This document shows, one piece after another, positions 33,266 to 41,205 of a stretch of 64,000 nt of DNA. A model generated the notes under the pieces. That model was not told the origin of the DNA. It did not search any database and was given only the letters and a program-made list of their open reading frames with translations. Origin of the DNA: Rhodococcus sp. 4CII (lineage in GTDB: Bacteria > Actinomycetota > Actinomycetes > Mycobacteriales > Mycobacteriaceae). The stretch's first letter is position 1. Every line of letters starts with the position of its first letter. The position numbers were made by a program, and so were the translations under genes. The stretch covers positions 5,374,001-5,438,000 of the forward strand of contig NZ_JACCFE010000002.1 of the NCBI RefSeq assembly GCF_014256275.1, written 5' to 3'.

Positions 33266-34207
33266 ATGATTGAAGTGAGGGGACTGACAAAGACCTTCGG
33301 TGCGACGAAGGCGGTGGACAACCTGACGTTCACCGTGAAGCCGGGTATGGTCACCGGCTTCCTCGGCCCGAACGGTGCAGGCAAATCGACGACCATGCGC
33401 ATGATCCTCGGGCTGGACCGTCCCACGGCGGGCAGCGCGCTGATCGATGGCAAACCGTACAGCGACCTGGTGCAGCCGCTGCGGACGGTGGGGGCTCTGC
33501 TCGACGCGAAGTGGGTGCACCCCAACCGGTCCGCCCGCGCCCATCTGCAGTGGATGGCCGCGTCCAACTCGCTGCCCAAGAGCCGGGTCGACGAGGTACT
33601 GCACCTCGTCGGGCTGACCGAGGTGGCGGGCAAGAAGGCCGGCGGGTTCTCGCTCGGCATGTCCCAGCGACTGGGCCTGGCCGCCACGCTGCTCGGCGAC
33701 CCGAAGGTGCTGCTGTTCGACGAGCCGGTCAACGGACTCGACCCCGAAGGCATCGTCTGGATCCGCAAGTTCATGCAGCGCCTCGCCGCGGAGGGCCGCA
33801 CCGTGCTGGTGTCGAGCCACCTGCTGTCCGAGATGGCGCTCACCGCAGAACATCTGGTGGTCATCGGGCGCGGTCGCCTGATCGCCGACACCACCGTCTC
33901 CGAGTTCGTCAGCAAGTCCTCGGAATCGACGGTGCGCGTGCGCAGCCCGCAGTTGGACGCATTGCGCAGTGCGCTCACGTCCACGGGTCTCACCGTCCGC
34001 GAGGACGGATCCGACGGACAGCAGGCGCTCGTCGTGGTGGATTCGAGTACGGACGCCGTCGGCGCGATCGCCGGTGCGCAGGGCATCGTCCTGCACGAGT
34101 TGGCATCTCAGCGCGGATCGCTCGAGGACGCCTTCATGAAGTTGACCGGAGACGACGTGCAGTACCACGCAGAGGGCGTCGAAGATGTGATGAGGGGTGC
34201 ACTGTAA
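33266..34207 (+). CDS. ABC transporter ATP-binding protein (DrrA/CcmA-like exporter type)
   Basis: 313 aa from ATG 33266. Walker A GPNGAGKST (about residues 35-43), signature FSLGMSQRLGLAATLL (the usual LSGGQ is SLGMS), Walker B VLLFDEPVNGLD, and the H-loop in VLVSSHLLSEM. About 95 residues after the nucleotide-binding domain match the DUF4162-type C-terminal extension of this exporter subfamily. It should power the permease encoded next, whose ATG overlaps this stop by one base. Substrate is unknown; nothing nearby identifies it. Confidence 0.92.
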   Translation: MIEVRGLTKTFGATKAVDNLTFTVKPGMVTGFLGPNGAGKSTTMRMILGLDRPTAGSALIDGKPYSDLVQPLRTVGALLDAKWVHPNRSARAHLQWMAASNSLPKSRVDEVLHLVGLTEVAGKKAGGFSLGMSQRLGLAATLLGDPKVLLFDEPVNGLDPEGIVWIRKFMQRLAAEGRTVLVSSHLLSEMALTAEHLVVIGRGRLIADTTVSEFVSKSSESTVRVRSPQLDALRSALTSTGLTVREDGSDGQQALVVVDSSTDAVGAIAGAQGIVLHELASQRGSLEDAFMKLTGDDVQYHAEGVEDVMRGAL

Positions 34208-35001
34208 TGGCTGTTCTCAATGCCGAACGGATCAAGATCACGTCGACGAGGTCGCCGTGGTGGTGCACCGTCATCATCATCGTGCTGGGTCTCGGTCTCG
34301 CGGCGGTCATCGGGCTGAGCGCGAAGGCCAGCATCAACTCCTTCAACAACCAGATCGCGGACGGTAAGAAACCGGACTTCGACCCGTTCCTGCCGCAGAT
34401 GGCCGACGCCGTCGGCGGTGTGTCCGGGTTCGGCGTGCTGGTCCTGATGATCCTCGCCGCACTGGCTGTGACCAGCGAATACCGCTTCGGGGTCATCCGC
34501 ACCACGTTCCAGGCCATCCCGAACCGGGCGTCCGTCCTGATCGCGAAGGCCGGTCTGATCGGCGCGTTCGGTGCCGTGCTGACGTTCGTTCTCACCTTCG
34601 GCGCGTACGCCATCGCGAAGGCGACCGCGGGCGACGAGGCGGGAGCCGCCCTCACCCTGTCGGGTGACGACGCGTGGCGGTCGATCTACGGCGTCCCGAT
34701 CTACGCGTTCCTGTGCGTGGTGCTGGCCGTCGGTGTCGGTACGCTGCTGCGCCAGTCGGCGGGCGCGATCGCCCTGCTGCTGCTGTGGCCGCTGCTGATC
34801 GAGAGCTTGTTCAATCTGTTCGGCTCGTTCGGCACGAAGGTCATGCCGTTCCTGCCCTTCCTCAACGCCAACAACTTCCTTGGGGCGCAGCAGGGAGTCG
34901 ATTTCTATTGGGGTCCGTGGGGCAGCCTGGTGTACTTCGCGGTGTTCGTCTTCGTGATCTTCGGGGCCGGTCTGGTGGTCGTGAACAAGCGCGACGCCTG
35001 A
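34207..35001 (+). CDS. ABC transporter permease (ABC-2 type)
   Basis: 264 aa from ATG 34207. About six hydrophobic segments: one at residues 20-42, then after an external loop (IADGKKPDFDPFLPQ) at about 70-92, 115-137, 160-180, 187-207 and 240-260. EYRFGVIRTTFQAIPNR matches the cytoplasmic coupling region of ABC-2 permeases. It forms an exporter with the preceding ATPase. A strong 15-bp-stem terminator follows about 85 bp after the stop. Confidence 0.88.
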   Translation: MAVLNAERIKITSTRSPWWCTVIIIVLGLGLAAVIGLSAKASINSFNNQIADGKKPDFDPFLPQMADAVGGVSGFGVLVLMILAALAVTSEYRFGVIRTTFQAIPNRASVLIAKAGLIGAFGAVLTFVLTFGAYAIAKATAGDEAGAALTLSGDDAWRSIYGVPIYAFLCVVLAVGVGTLLRQSAGAIALLLLWPLLIESLFNLFGSFGTKVMPFLPFLNANNFLGAQQGVDFYWGPWGSLVYFAVFVFVIFGAGLVVVNKRDA

Positions 35002-35084
35002 CACCCGATACAGTACTTTCGCCCTGCTCCTCCGCCAGGTGATCGTCGGGAGGCCTGGCTGAGGTGACGGCGGGGCGGGAGCTT

Positions 35085-35119
35085 GTGGGCCGGTGCGAAA
35101 TCCATTCGCGCCGGCCCAC
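35085..35119 (+). terminator. 15-bp-stem hairpin after the ABC exporter genes
   Basis: Arms GTGGGCCGGTGCGAA and TTCGCGCCGGCCCAC pair over 15 positions with a single G-T wobble and a 5-nt loop. It lies in the gap before the peptidase gene. It is the clearest intrinsic-terminator-like structure in the window. Confidence 0.75.
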
Positions 35120-35145
35120 AGGTGCTTCTACGTTAGGCTCCCGAC

Positions 35146-36600
35146 ATGCGACTACGGGGCGTCTTCACAGTCGGAGTGGCCGGTGCGCTGGTGCTGGCCG
35201 GGTGCTCGTCGACGAGTGAACCCGATGCGCCGCCGCTCGACGCGGACGCTCTCGCTGCCTCGGTCACCGAGTCCGGAGTGGTGGCGCATCTGCAGCAACT
35301 GCAGACGATCGCCGACGACAACAACGGCAACCGCGCGGCCGGGACCGCCGGGTACGACGCGAGCGTCGACTACGTCGCACAGGTTCTGGAAGACAAGGGT
35401 TTCGACGTCCAGACCCCGGAGTTCGAGTTCCACAGGTTCGACGTCGGGGCGGAGGCACTGAGGTCCAGCGGTGGCGACTTCGAGGTGCGGGCGCTGTCGT
35501 ATTCGCCGTCCACCGGTCCGCAGGGAATCACCGCCCGGCTTGTGCCCGCCCCGAAGGACGAGAGCCCGGGATGCGAGGTCACCGATTACGACGGTCTCGA
35601 CGTGACCGGGGCGATCGTCCTCGTGAACCGGGGGGTGTGCCCGTTCGCGGCCAAGCAGCAGATCGCCGCCGAGCGCGGCGCCGCGGGCGTGATCGTCGTC
35701 AACAACGCGGACGGACCGATGAGCGGCGGCACCCTCGGCAACCCCGACGCGGGCAAGGTTCCCACCGGCGGGGTGAGCAAGGCGGACGGCGCCGCACTCG
35801 AGCAGGCCGGCGGTGACGTCACCCTCACCCTCGACACCACCACCGAATCGAGCACGGCCCGCAACGTCATCGCCCAGACCAAGACCGGCTCGACCGACGA
35901 CGTCGTGATGGTCGGCGCGCACCTCGACAGCGTCCCGGAAGGCCCCGGTATCAACGACAACGGCACCGGCGTCGCCTCGATCCTCGAAACGGCCGGGCAA
36001 CTCGGCGGATCGCCCGACGTCGACAACGCGGTGCGCTTCGCGTTCTGGGGCGCCGAGGAATTGGGTCTGCTCGGGTCGGAGGCGTACGTGAACGGCCTCA
36101 GCGACGAGCAGCGGAACGACATCGCGCTGTACCTGAACTTCGACATGCTCGGCTCCGAGAACGCCGGCTACCTGGCCTACGACGGCGACAACTCCGACAA
36201 CGTCGGCGAGGGGCCCGGACCCGAGGGCTCCGCGGGCATCGAGCGCACGTTCGTCGAGTACCTCCAGCGCAACGGTGTCGCCGCGGACGGCACGGACTTC
36301 GACGGCCGGTCCGACTACGGGCCGTTCATCGAGCACCAGATCCCGTCGGGGGGCGTGTTCAGCGGCGCCGACGAGACGAAGACACCCGAGCAGGCGCAGA
36401 AGTGGGGCGGCACCCCGGGGGTGACGTACGACGAGAACTATCACAGCGCGACCGATACCCTCGAGAACGTGAACCGGGCCGCGCTCGCCAAGAATGCCGC
36501 CGCGGTCGCGTATGCCGTCGGGGTCTACGCGGAGTCGCTCGCCGGCCCGAACGGCGTCCCCGCCGGCGCGGACCGGGAGAAGGCGCGGGCCGCGGAGTGA
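35146..36600 (+). CDS. M28 family aminopeptidase, lipoprotein (LpqL-like)
   Basis: 484 aa from ATG 35146. The lipoprotein signal ends LVLAGC (Cys20), so it is anchored outside the membrane. A protease-associated (PA) domain lies at about 150-240 (VLVNRGVCPFAAKQQIAAER). The M28 zinc peptidase domain has VMVGAHLDSVPEGPGINDNG (His and Asp metal ligands), EELGLLGSEAY (catalytic and metal Glu pair), YLNFDMLGS (Asp) and a late His in YHSATDTLENV. It releases N-terminal amino acids from peptides. The location after thiG matches lpqL (Rv0418) in Mtb. Confidence 0.92.
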   Translation: MRLRGVFTVGVAGALVLAGCSSTSEPDAPPLDADALAASVTESGVVAHLQQLQTIADDNNGNRAAGTAGYDASVDYVAQVLEDKGFDVQTPEFEFHRFDVGAEALRSSGGDFEVRALSYSPSTGPQGITARLVPAPKDESPGCEVTDYDGLDVTGAIVLVNRGVCPFAAKQQIAAERGAAGVIVVNNADGPMSGGTLGNPDAGKVPTGGVSKADGAALEQAGGDVTLTLDTTTESSTARNVIAQTKTGSTDDVVMVGAHLDSVPEGPGINDNGTGVASILETAGQLGGSPDVDNAVRFAFWGAEELGLLGSEAYVNGLSDEQRNDIALYLNFDMLGSENAGYLAYDGDNSDNVGEGPGPEGSAGIERTFVEYLQRNGVAADGTDFDGRSDYGPFIEHQIPSGGVFSGADETKTPEQAQKWGGTPGVTYDENYHSATDTLENVNRAALAKNAAAVAYAVGVYAESLAGPNGVPAGADREKARAAE

Positions 36601-36651
36601 TATCCGATTCGTCACGGTTGATGCATGTGACGCTGGGTTACTCTTACTGTC

Positions 36652-37506
36652 GTGAGTGACGACCCGGCCGACGAGAATGCTGCCGAGTTCGACGCTGCGC
36701 CCACACCGAAACGCGGCGACAAGATTCTGGGCTGGGTGGGGTCGGTGAACCGGCAACCGCAGCTGATCGAGGGGCTGCGGAAGGTCCGTCGGGCGATGCC
36801 CGGCGATCCCGCGTTCGGTGACCCCCTGTCGACGGCGGGACCCGGCAGCGCACGCGCCATCGCGCGCGTCGCGGACCGCTTCCTCGACCACCAGCCCGGC
36901 GCGTCCCGCGAGATGAGTCTGGGCGCGCTGCAGGTGTGGCAGGCCCTGCTCGAACGCACCGGCCGCGGTCGTGGAACGCGCGAGGTGACCATCGTGTTCA
37001 CCGACCTGGTCGGGTTCTCTACCTGGTCGCTGCCGGCCGGCGACAGCGCCACCCTCGCCCTGCTGCGCGGCGTCGCCCGGGCCGTCGAGACGCCGATCGT
37101 CGATCGGGGCGGGCATGTGGTGAAACGACTGGGGGACGGCGTGATGGCCGTCTTCTCCAGTCCGGACCGCGCGATCGACGCCGTCTTCGCGGCGCAGGAG
37201 GCGCTCGCCGGGGTGGAGGTGGACGGCTACCACCCCCGCATGCGCGTCGGTATCCACACCGGTGTGCCCCGGCAGATCGGCGGCGACTGGCTGGGGGTGG
37301 ACGTGACGATCGCGGCCCGTATGATGGAACTGGGCGGCGACGGCAACGTGATGGCGTCGTCCGCCACGCTGTCGAGTCTGCAGCCGGGCACCCTCGAGGA
37401 ACTCGGTGTCGGCGTCAAACCCTGGCGCCGCGCGTTCTTCGCCCCCGCACCCAGTGGGGTGCCATCCGACCTCGGGATCTGGCGGCTGCGGCTCCGCCGC
37501 CCGTGA
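36652..37506 (+). CDS. Class III adenylate/guanylate cyclase family protein
   Basis: 284 aa from GTG 36652; TACTCTTACTGT just upstream could be a -10 element giving a nearly leaderless message. The N-terminal ~100 residues are helical and resemble the autoregulatory part of soluble actinobacterial cyclases. The catalytic domain starts at VTIVFTDLVGFSTW (metal Asp), with VVKRLGDGVMAVF (Lys and second metal Asp) and LGVDVTIAARMM. In the last motif the Arg of the transition-state pair is kept, but the Asn expected in VNxAAR is Thr. It should make cAMP, perhaps weakly. Its stop codon lies inside the palindrome shared with the convergent thiD. Confidence 0.85.
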   Translation: MSDDPADENAAEFDAAPTPKRGDKILGWVGSVNRQPQLIEGLRKVRRAMPGDPAFGDPLSTAGPGSARAIARVADRFLDHQPGASREMSLGALQVWQALLERTGRGRGTREVTIVFTDLVGFSTWSLPAGDSATLALLRGVARAVETPIVDRGGHVVKRLGDGVMAVFSSPDRAIDAVFAAQEALAGVEVDGYHPRMRVGIHTGVPRQIGGDWLGVDVTIAARMMELGGDGNVMASSATLSSLQPGTLEELGVGVKPWRRAFFAPAPSGVPSDLGIWRLRLRRP

Positions 37507-37543
37507 GTACTTCTCAACCGCCGGACGTTAACAATTACTCACG
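37502..37543. terminator. Palindrome containing the stop codons of both convergent genes
   Basis: Arms CGTGAGTA and TACTCACG (8 bp, perfect) surround about 26 bases. The cyclase TGA lies in the left arm and the thiD TGA in the right arm. It is likely a bidirectional terminator. It shares the GTGAGT/ACTCAC ends and an inner GCCGGACGT stretch with the palindrome region after fgd (19697-19760), suggesting one repeat family. Confidence 0.55.
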
Positions 37544-38384
37544 AGCGACGAAGTCGCCACAGGGGGGAGACGGGGCCGTGACCGGCGCCCAGGTCGTAGG
37601 ACGCCTCCAGGCACTTGGTGACCCACTCCTTGCCGAACGCCACCGCATCGGGCACCGACCATCCGTGGGCGAGTGCGCTCGCGATGGCGGCGGCGAGGGT
37701 GTCGCCGCCGCCGTGGTCGTTGCCCGTGTCGATGCGGGGACTGCTGAACTCGAGAAAGGTATCGCCGTCGAACAGTAGATCGGTGCTCGACGCCGATGTC
37801 CGGAGATGCCCGCCCTTCACGATCGACCACTGCGCCCCCAGTGCATGCAGCGCCTCCGCTGCCCGCCGCGCCGTCGCGTCGTCCACGACGTCGATGCCGG
37901 TGATCAACCGGATCTCGTCGAGGTTCGGCGTCACGACCGTGGCGATCGGGATCAGCGTGTTCCGCACGGCGTCCAGTGCCTCGGCGTGCAGGAGCGGATC
38001 TCCGTGCATAGACGCGCACACCGGGTCGACGACCAGCGGGACCGGTTGGTCGCGCCCGATCCCGACCTCGGTGCACACGGCGGCGACGGCCTCGATGATC
38101 GCCGTCGACGCCAGCATGCCCGTCTTCGCTGCCCCGACCCCGATGTCGTCGACGACGCACCGCACCTGCGCGGCCACCGTCTCCGGCGGAATCTCGTGGA
38201 AACCGCTGACGCCCACCGAGTTCTGCACCGTCACCGCAGCGACCGCGACGCACGCGTGGACGCCGCACAGGGCCATCGTCCGCGAGTCCGCCTGGATTCC
38301 GGCGCCACCACCGGAATCGGTGCCGGCGATGGTGAGGACGCGGACGGGGGTCTGGCCGTCGGGGGTCAGGGGCAGCAGCTTCAC
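37539..38384 (-). CDS. thiD: Hydroxymethylpyrimidine/phosphomethylpyrimidine kinase
   Basis: 281 aa from GTG 38384 (MKLLPLTPDGQTPVRVL), chosen because it lies 10 bp after the thiC stop. It has a ribokinase-like fold: RVLTIAGTDSGGGAGIQAD at the start, GVGAAKTGMLAS, LVVDPVCAS, VVTPNLDEIRLITG, IVKGGHL and DHGGGDTLAAAIASALA (anion hole; the family usual is GTGDTLSAAIA). It phosphorylates HMP twice to HMP-PP for ThiE. It should be carried on the thiC message and thus share its riboswitch. No TenA or other domain is fused. Confidence 0.94.
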   Translation of the reverse strand: MKLLPLTPDGQTPVRVLTIAGTDSGGGAGIQADSRTMALCGVHACVAVAAVTVQNSVGVSGFHEIPPETVAAQVRCVVDDIGVGAAKTGMLASTAIIEAVAAVCTEVGIGRDQPVPLVVDPVCASMHGDPLLHAEALDAVRNTLIPIATVVTPNLDEIRLITGIDVVDDATARRAAEALHALGAQWSIVKGGHLRTSASSTDLLFDGDTFLEFSSPRIDTGNDHGGGDTLAAAIASALAHGWSVPDAVAFGKEWVTKCLEASYDLGAGHGPVSPLWRLRRS

Positions 38385-38394
38385 GACAGGGACC

Positions 38395-40041
38395 TTACCG
38401 ATTCTCGGAGGTGACGGATTCGACGGGCAGATACACGCGTCCACCTGCGTCGACGAACTCGCTCGACTTCTCGGCCATGCCCGCCTCGATGGCCTCGATC
38501 GTATCGAGCCCGTGTTGCTGCGCGTACTCGCGCACATCGGCGGAGATCCGCATCGAGCAGAATTTCGGACCGCACATCGAACAGAAATGCGCGCTCTTCG
38601 CCGGCTCCGCGGGCAGGGTTTCGTCGTGGAACTCGCGCGCGGTGTCCGGATCGAGGGACAGCGCGAACTGGTCGTGCCAGCGGAACTCGAACCGGGCCTT
38701 GGACAGCGCGTCGTCCCGCTCCTGGGCGCGCGGATGCTGCTTCGCCAGGTCCGCGGCGTGGGCCGCGATCTTGTACGTGATGACGCCGATCTTGACGTCG
38801 TCGCGGTTCGGCAGTCCCAGGTGCTCCTTCGGGGTGACGTAACAGAGCATTGCGGTGCCGGCCTGCGCGATCATCGCCGCGCCGATCGCGGACGTGATGT
38901 GGTCGTACGCCGGCGCGATGTCGGTGGCGAGCGGTCCGAGCGTGTAGAACGGCGCCTCCTCGCACAGTTCTTCCTCGAGCCGCACGTTCTCGACGATCTT
39001 GTGCATCGGCACGTGTCCGGGTCCTTCGATCATCACCTGCACGCCATGTGATTTCGCGATCTTCGTCAGTTCGCCGAGAGTGCGGAGTTCGGCGAACTGA
39101 GCGTCGTCGTTGGCGTCGGCGATGGAACCGGGGCGCAGTCCGTCGCCGAGGGAGAACGTGACGTCGTAGCGGTGCAGGATCTCACACAATTCGTCGAAAT
39201 GGGTGTACAGGAACGATTCCCGATGATGGGCCAGGCACCAGGCCGCCATGATCGAGCCACCGCGCGAGACGATGCCGGTCACGCGTTTCGCGGTGAGCGG
39301 GATGTAGCGGAGCAGGACTCCGGCGTGGACCGTCATGTAGTCGACACCCTGCTCGCACTGCTCGATCACGGTGTCGCGGTACATCTCCCACGTGAGCGCG
39401 GTGGGGTCTCCGTTCACCTTCTCGAGCGCCTGATAGATCGGCACCGTGCCGACCGGCACGGGCGAGTTGCGCAGGATCCACTCCCGGGTCTCGTGAATGT
39501 TCTTGCCGGTGGACAGGTCCATGATCGTGTCGGCGCCCCACCGGGTCGCCCACACCATCTTCTCGACCTCCTCCGCGATCGACGACGTCACCGCGCTGTT
39601 GCCGATGTTCGCGTTGATCTTGACCGCGAAGGCCTTCCCGATGACCATCGGCTCGAGTTCGGGGTGCCTGCGGTTGGCCGGGATCACGGCCCTACCCGCG
39701 GCCACCTCGGCGCGCACCGTCTCCGGTGAAACACCCTCGCGTGCAGCGCAATACCGCATTTCCGGGGTGACGGTGCCGGCTCGGGCCGCGTCGACCTGAG
39801 TGCCCTCCCGGTCGGCGATCCACGGCGCGCGCAGATGCGGCAGTCCCGCCTCCAGGTCGATGGTGGCGTCCGCGTCGGTGTACGGACCCGACGTGTCGTA
39901 GACGTCGAGGTGTTCACCGTTGGTGAGGTGCACACGGCGCACCGGCACCCGGACGTCGTCGCCCGACGGCAGGTAGTGCTTGGTGCTGCCCTCGATCGGC
40001 CCAGTGGTGACGGACGTGGCTGTAGATACAGTTTTGCTCAT
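38395..40041 (-). CDS. thiC: Phosphomethylpyrimidine synthase
   Basis: 548 aa from ATG 40041. It is a radical SAM enzyme with the C-terminal cluster motif CSMCGPKFC (CxxCx4C), plus INANIGNSAV, TIMDLSTGKNIHETRE, SRGGSIMAAWCLAHH, SLGDGLRPGS and MIEGPGHVPMHKI. It rearranges aminoimidazole ribotide into HMP-P, the pyrimidine half of thiamine. Its leader contains a TPP aptamer ending 8 bases before the start codon. thiD follows in the same direction. Confidence 0.97.
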   Translation of the reverse strand: MSKTVSTATSVTTGPIEGSTKHYLPSGDDVRVPVRRVHLTNGEHLDVYDTSGPYTDADATIDLEAGLPHLRAPWIADREGTQVDAARAGTVTPEMRYCAAREGVSPETVRAEVAAGRAVIPANRRHPELEPMVIGKAFAVKINANIGNSAVTSSIAEEVEKMVWATRWGADTIMDLSTGKNIHETREWILRNSPVPVGTVPIYQALEKVNGDPTALTWEMYRDTVIEQCEQGVDYMTVHAGVLLRYIPLTAKRVTGIVSRGGSIMAAWCLAHHRESFLYTHFDELCEILHRYDVTFSLGDGLRPGSIADANDDAQFAELRTLGELTKIAKSHGVQVMIEGPGHVPMHKIVENVRLEEELCEEAPFYTLGPLATDIAPAYDHITSAIGAAMIAQAGTAMLCYVTPKEHLGLPNRDDVKIGVITYKIAAHAADLAKQHPRAQERDDALSKARFEFRWHDQFALSLDPDTAREFHDETLPAEPAKSAHFCSMCGPKFCSMRISADVREYAQQHGLDTIEAIEAGMAEKSSEFVDAGGRVYLPVESVTSENR

Positions 40042-40049
40042 CGATGATG

Positions 40050-40136
40050 CTCCCTACGCCGGCATTACCCGGACAGGTTCGACGGTCGACGGCCCTAGCC
40101 GTCCTCTCAGCCCGCTGGTGCGAGCCCCCGTGGATG
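40050..40136 (-). promoter_or_regulatory. TPP riboswitch controlling thiC-thiD
   Basis: On the minus strand the order is ACGGGGGCTCG, GCGGGCTGAGAGGACGGC, a GTCGACCGTCGAACCTGTCC pyrophosphate arm and GGGTAATGCCGGCGTAGGGA. The 3' end (TAGGGAGCA) doubles as the ribosome binding site for the ATG at 40041, so ligand-bound RNA should block translation directly. Confidence 0.95.
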
Positions 40137-40274
40137 TGTAGTTGTCCCGGAGACTGTAACCGAGATCTCTGCGGGCACACATTCGGGGGAAACTTGGACA
40201 GCGCTTCCGACCATCGGTATAAAGGGTGATGAACATCACATTTCGATTACGACACATACCCCCAGGAGATAGCC

Positions 40275-40649
40275 ATGCTGACGGACGCGCAGGTTGTGGA
40301 CGTGATCGACAATGCCGATCAGAACCGGTTCGAACTCCGGCTGAGCGGTGATCTGGTCGGGATTCTCGGGTATTTCGACCTCGCGGAGACGCCGCCCGGA
40401 GCGGGGGCGGCCGCAGCCCGGCCGCCGGGTTCGAAGGGTAAGGGGCGGCAGGCGCCGGTGGTCTCGTTCATGCACACGGTGATCGTGGAGGATTTCGGTC
40501 ACCGTGGGCTGGCCGCGCTCATGGTGGGCCGCTCGCTCGATCTCGCCCGGGGGTACGGATGGAAGATTCGGCCCGTGTGCACGTACGTGCAGCGCTTCGT
40601 GTCGGCGCATCCCGAATACCGCGACCTCATCGTCCCGGTGGAGCGCTGA
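40275..40649 (+). CDS. Small GNAT-type acetyltransferase (Acetyltransf_CG-like), first of a tandem pair
   Basis: 124 aa from ATG 40275, with AGGAGATA about 7 bp upstream. Beta-strands RFELRLSGDLVGILGYFDL lead to SFMHTVIVEDFGHRGLAALM (acetyl-CoA loop GHRGLA), then GWKIRPVCTYVQRFVSAHPE. It is a minimal GCN5 fold of the YjdJ/Acetyltransf_CG type. A Gly/Ala/Pro/Lys-rich insert (about residues 40-60) separates two strands and is absent from its neighbour. Substrate unknown. It is the only one of the pair with this insert. Confidence 0.78.
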   Translation: MLTDAQVVDVIDNADQNRFELRLSGDLVGILGYFDLAETPPGAGAAAARPPGSKGKGRQAPVVSFMHTVIVEDFGHRGLAALMVGRSLDLARGYGWKIRPVCTYVQRFVSAHPEYRDLIVPVER

Positions 40650-40741
40650 CCGTGCGCGCGCCGTGAAGCGGCAACCCGACTACAACGAAACGGTTCCGGG
40701 ACCGGCGATTCGGCTGATGACGACGTCATCTTGCTGATTCC

Positions 40742-41113
40742 ATGAGTGGCATGAATCACATTTCGAACGGTTCCGCGTCGCCGAGTTACGTCGCGGCCAC
40801 CGACGCCCGCGTGCTCGACAACCCCGCCCACGAACGATTCGATCTGTGGCTGGGTGACGAGTTGGTCGGCATTCTCGGCTACCGGGACGGCGACGACATC
40901 CCCGGTTGCACGTCCGAACCGGGCGAGGTGGTCGCGTTCATGCATACCGTCGTCAAAGAAGATTTCGGTGGCCGCGGGCTGGCCGCGATCTTAGTGGCCG
41001 AGGCTCTGGGCTGGGCGCGCAATCGTGGCTGGAGAGTGCGTCCCATCTGCACATACGTCCAGCGCTACCTGGCATCGAATCCGGAGCATCTGGACATTCT
41101 GGCGGTCGAGTAG
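40742..41113 (+). CDS. Small GNAT-type acetyltransferase, second of a tandem pair
   Basis: 123 aa from ATG 40742 (ATG 40751 is also in frame). It is similar to the preceding gene over its whole length: RFDLWLGDELVGILGYRDG, AFMHTVVKEDFGGRGLAAIL, GWRVRPICTYVQRYLASNPE. It carries an extra N-terminal extension of about 18 residues and lacks the low-complexity insert. Two adjacent paralogues that have diverged considerably suggest an old tandem duplication. Substrate unknown. Confidence 0.78.
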   Translation: MSGMNHISNGSASPSYVAATDARVLDNPAHERFDLWLGDELVGILGYRDGDDIPGCTSEPGEVVAFMHTVVKEDFGGRGLAAILVAEALGWARNRGWRVRPICTYVQRYLASNPEHLDILAVE

Positions 41114-41123
41114 AACTTCTGTG

Positions 41124-41187
41124 AGAGCACTGCTCTTGATTTCTGCGACGTCGCTGTGAATACTGCTCTGTATAGAGAGCAGTGCTC
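41124..41187 (+). promoter_or_regulatory. Repeated GAGCANTGCTC palindromes (probable repressor operators)
   Basis: An 11-bp palindrome occurs twice: GAGCACTGCTC (41125-41135) and GAGCAGTGCTC (41177-41187). The second overlaps a larger 22-bp near-perfect palindrome (41162-41183, one mismatched pair) that ends 10 bp before the ribosome binding site of the membrane-protein gene. The arrangement fits dimer binding by a TetR- or MarR-type repressor. No regulator gene lies adjacent. Confidence 0.65.
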
Positions 41188-41205
41188 ACATTCGAAGGAG
41201 TCGTC

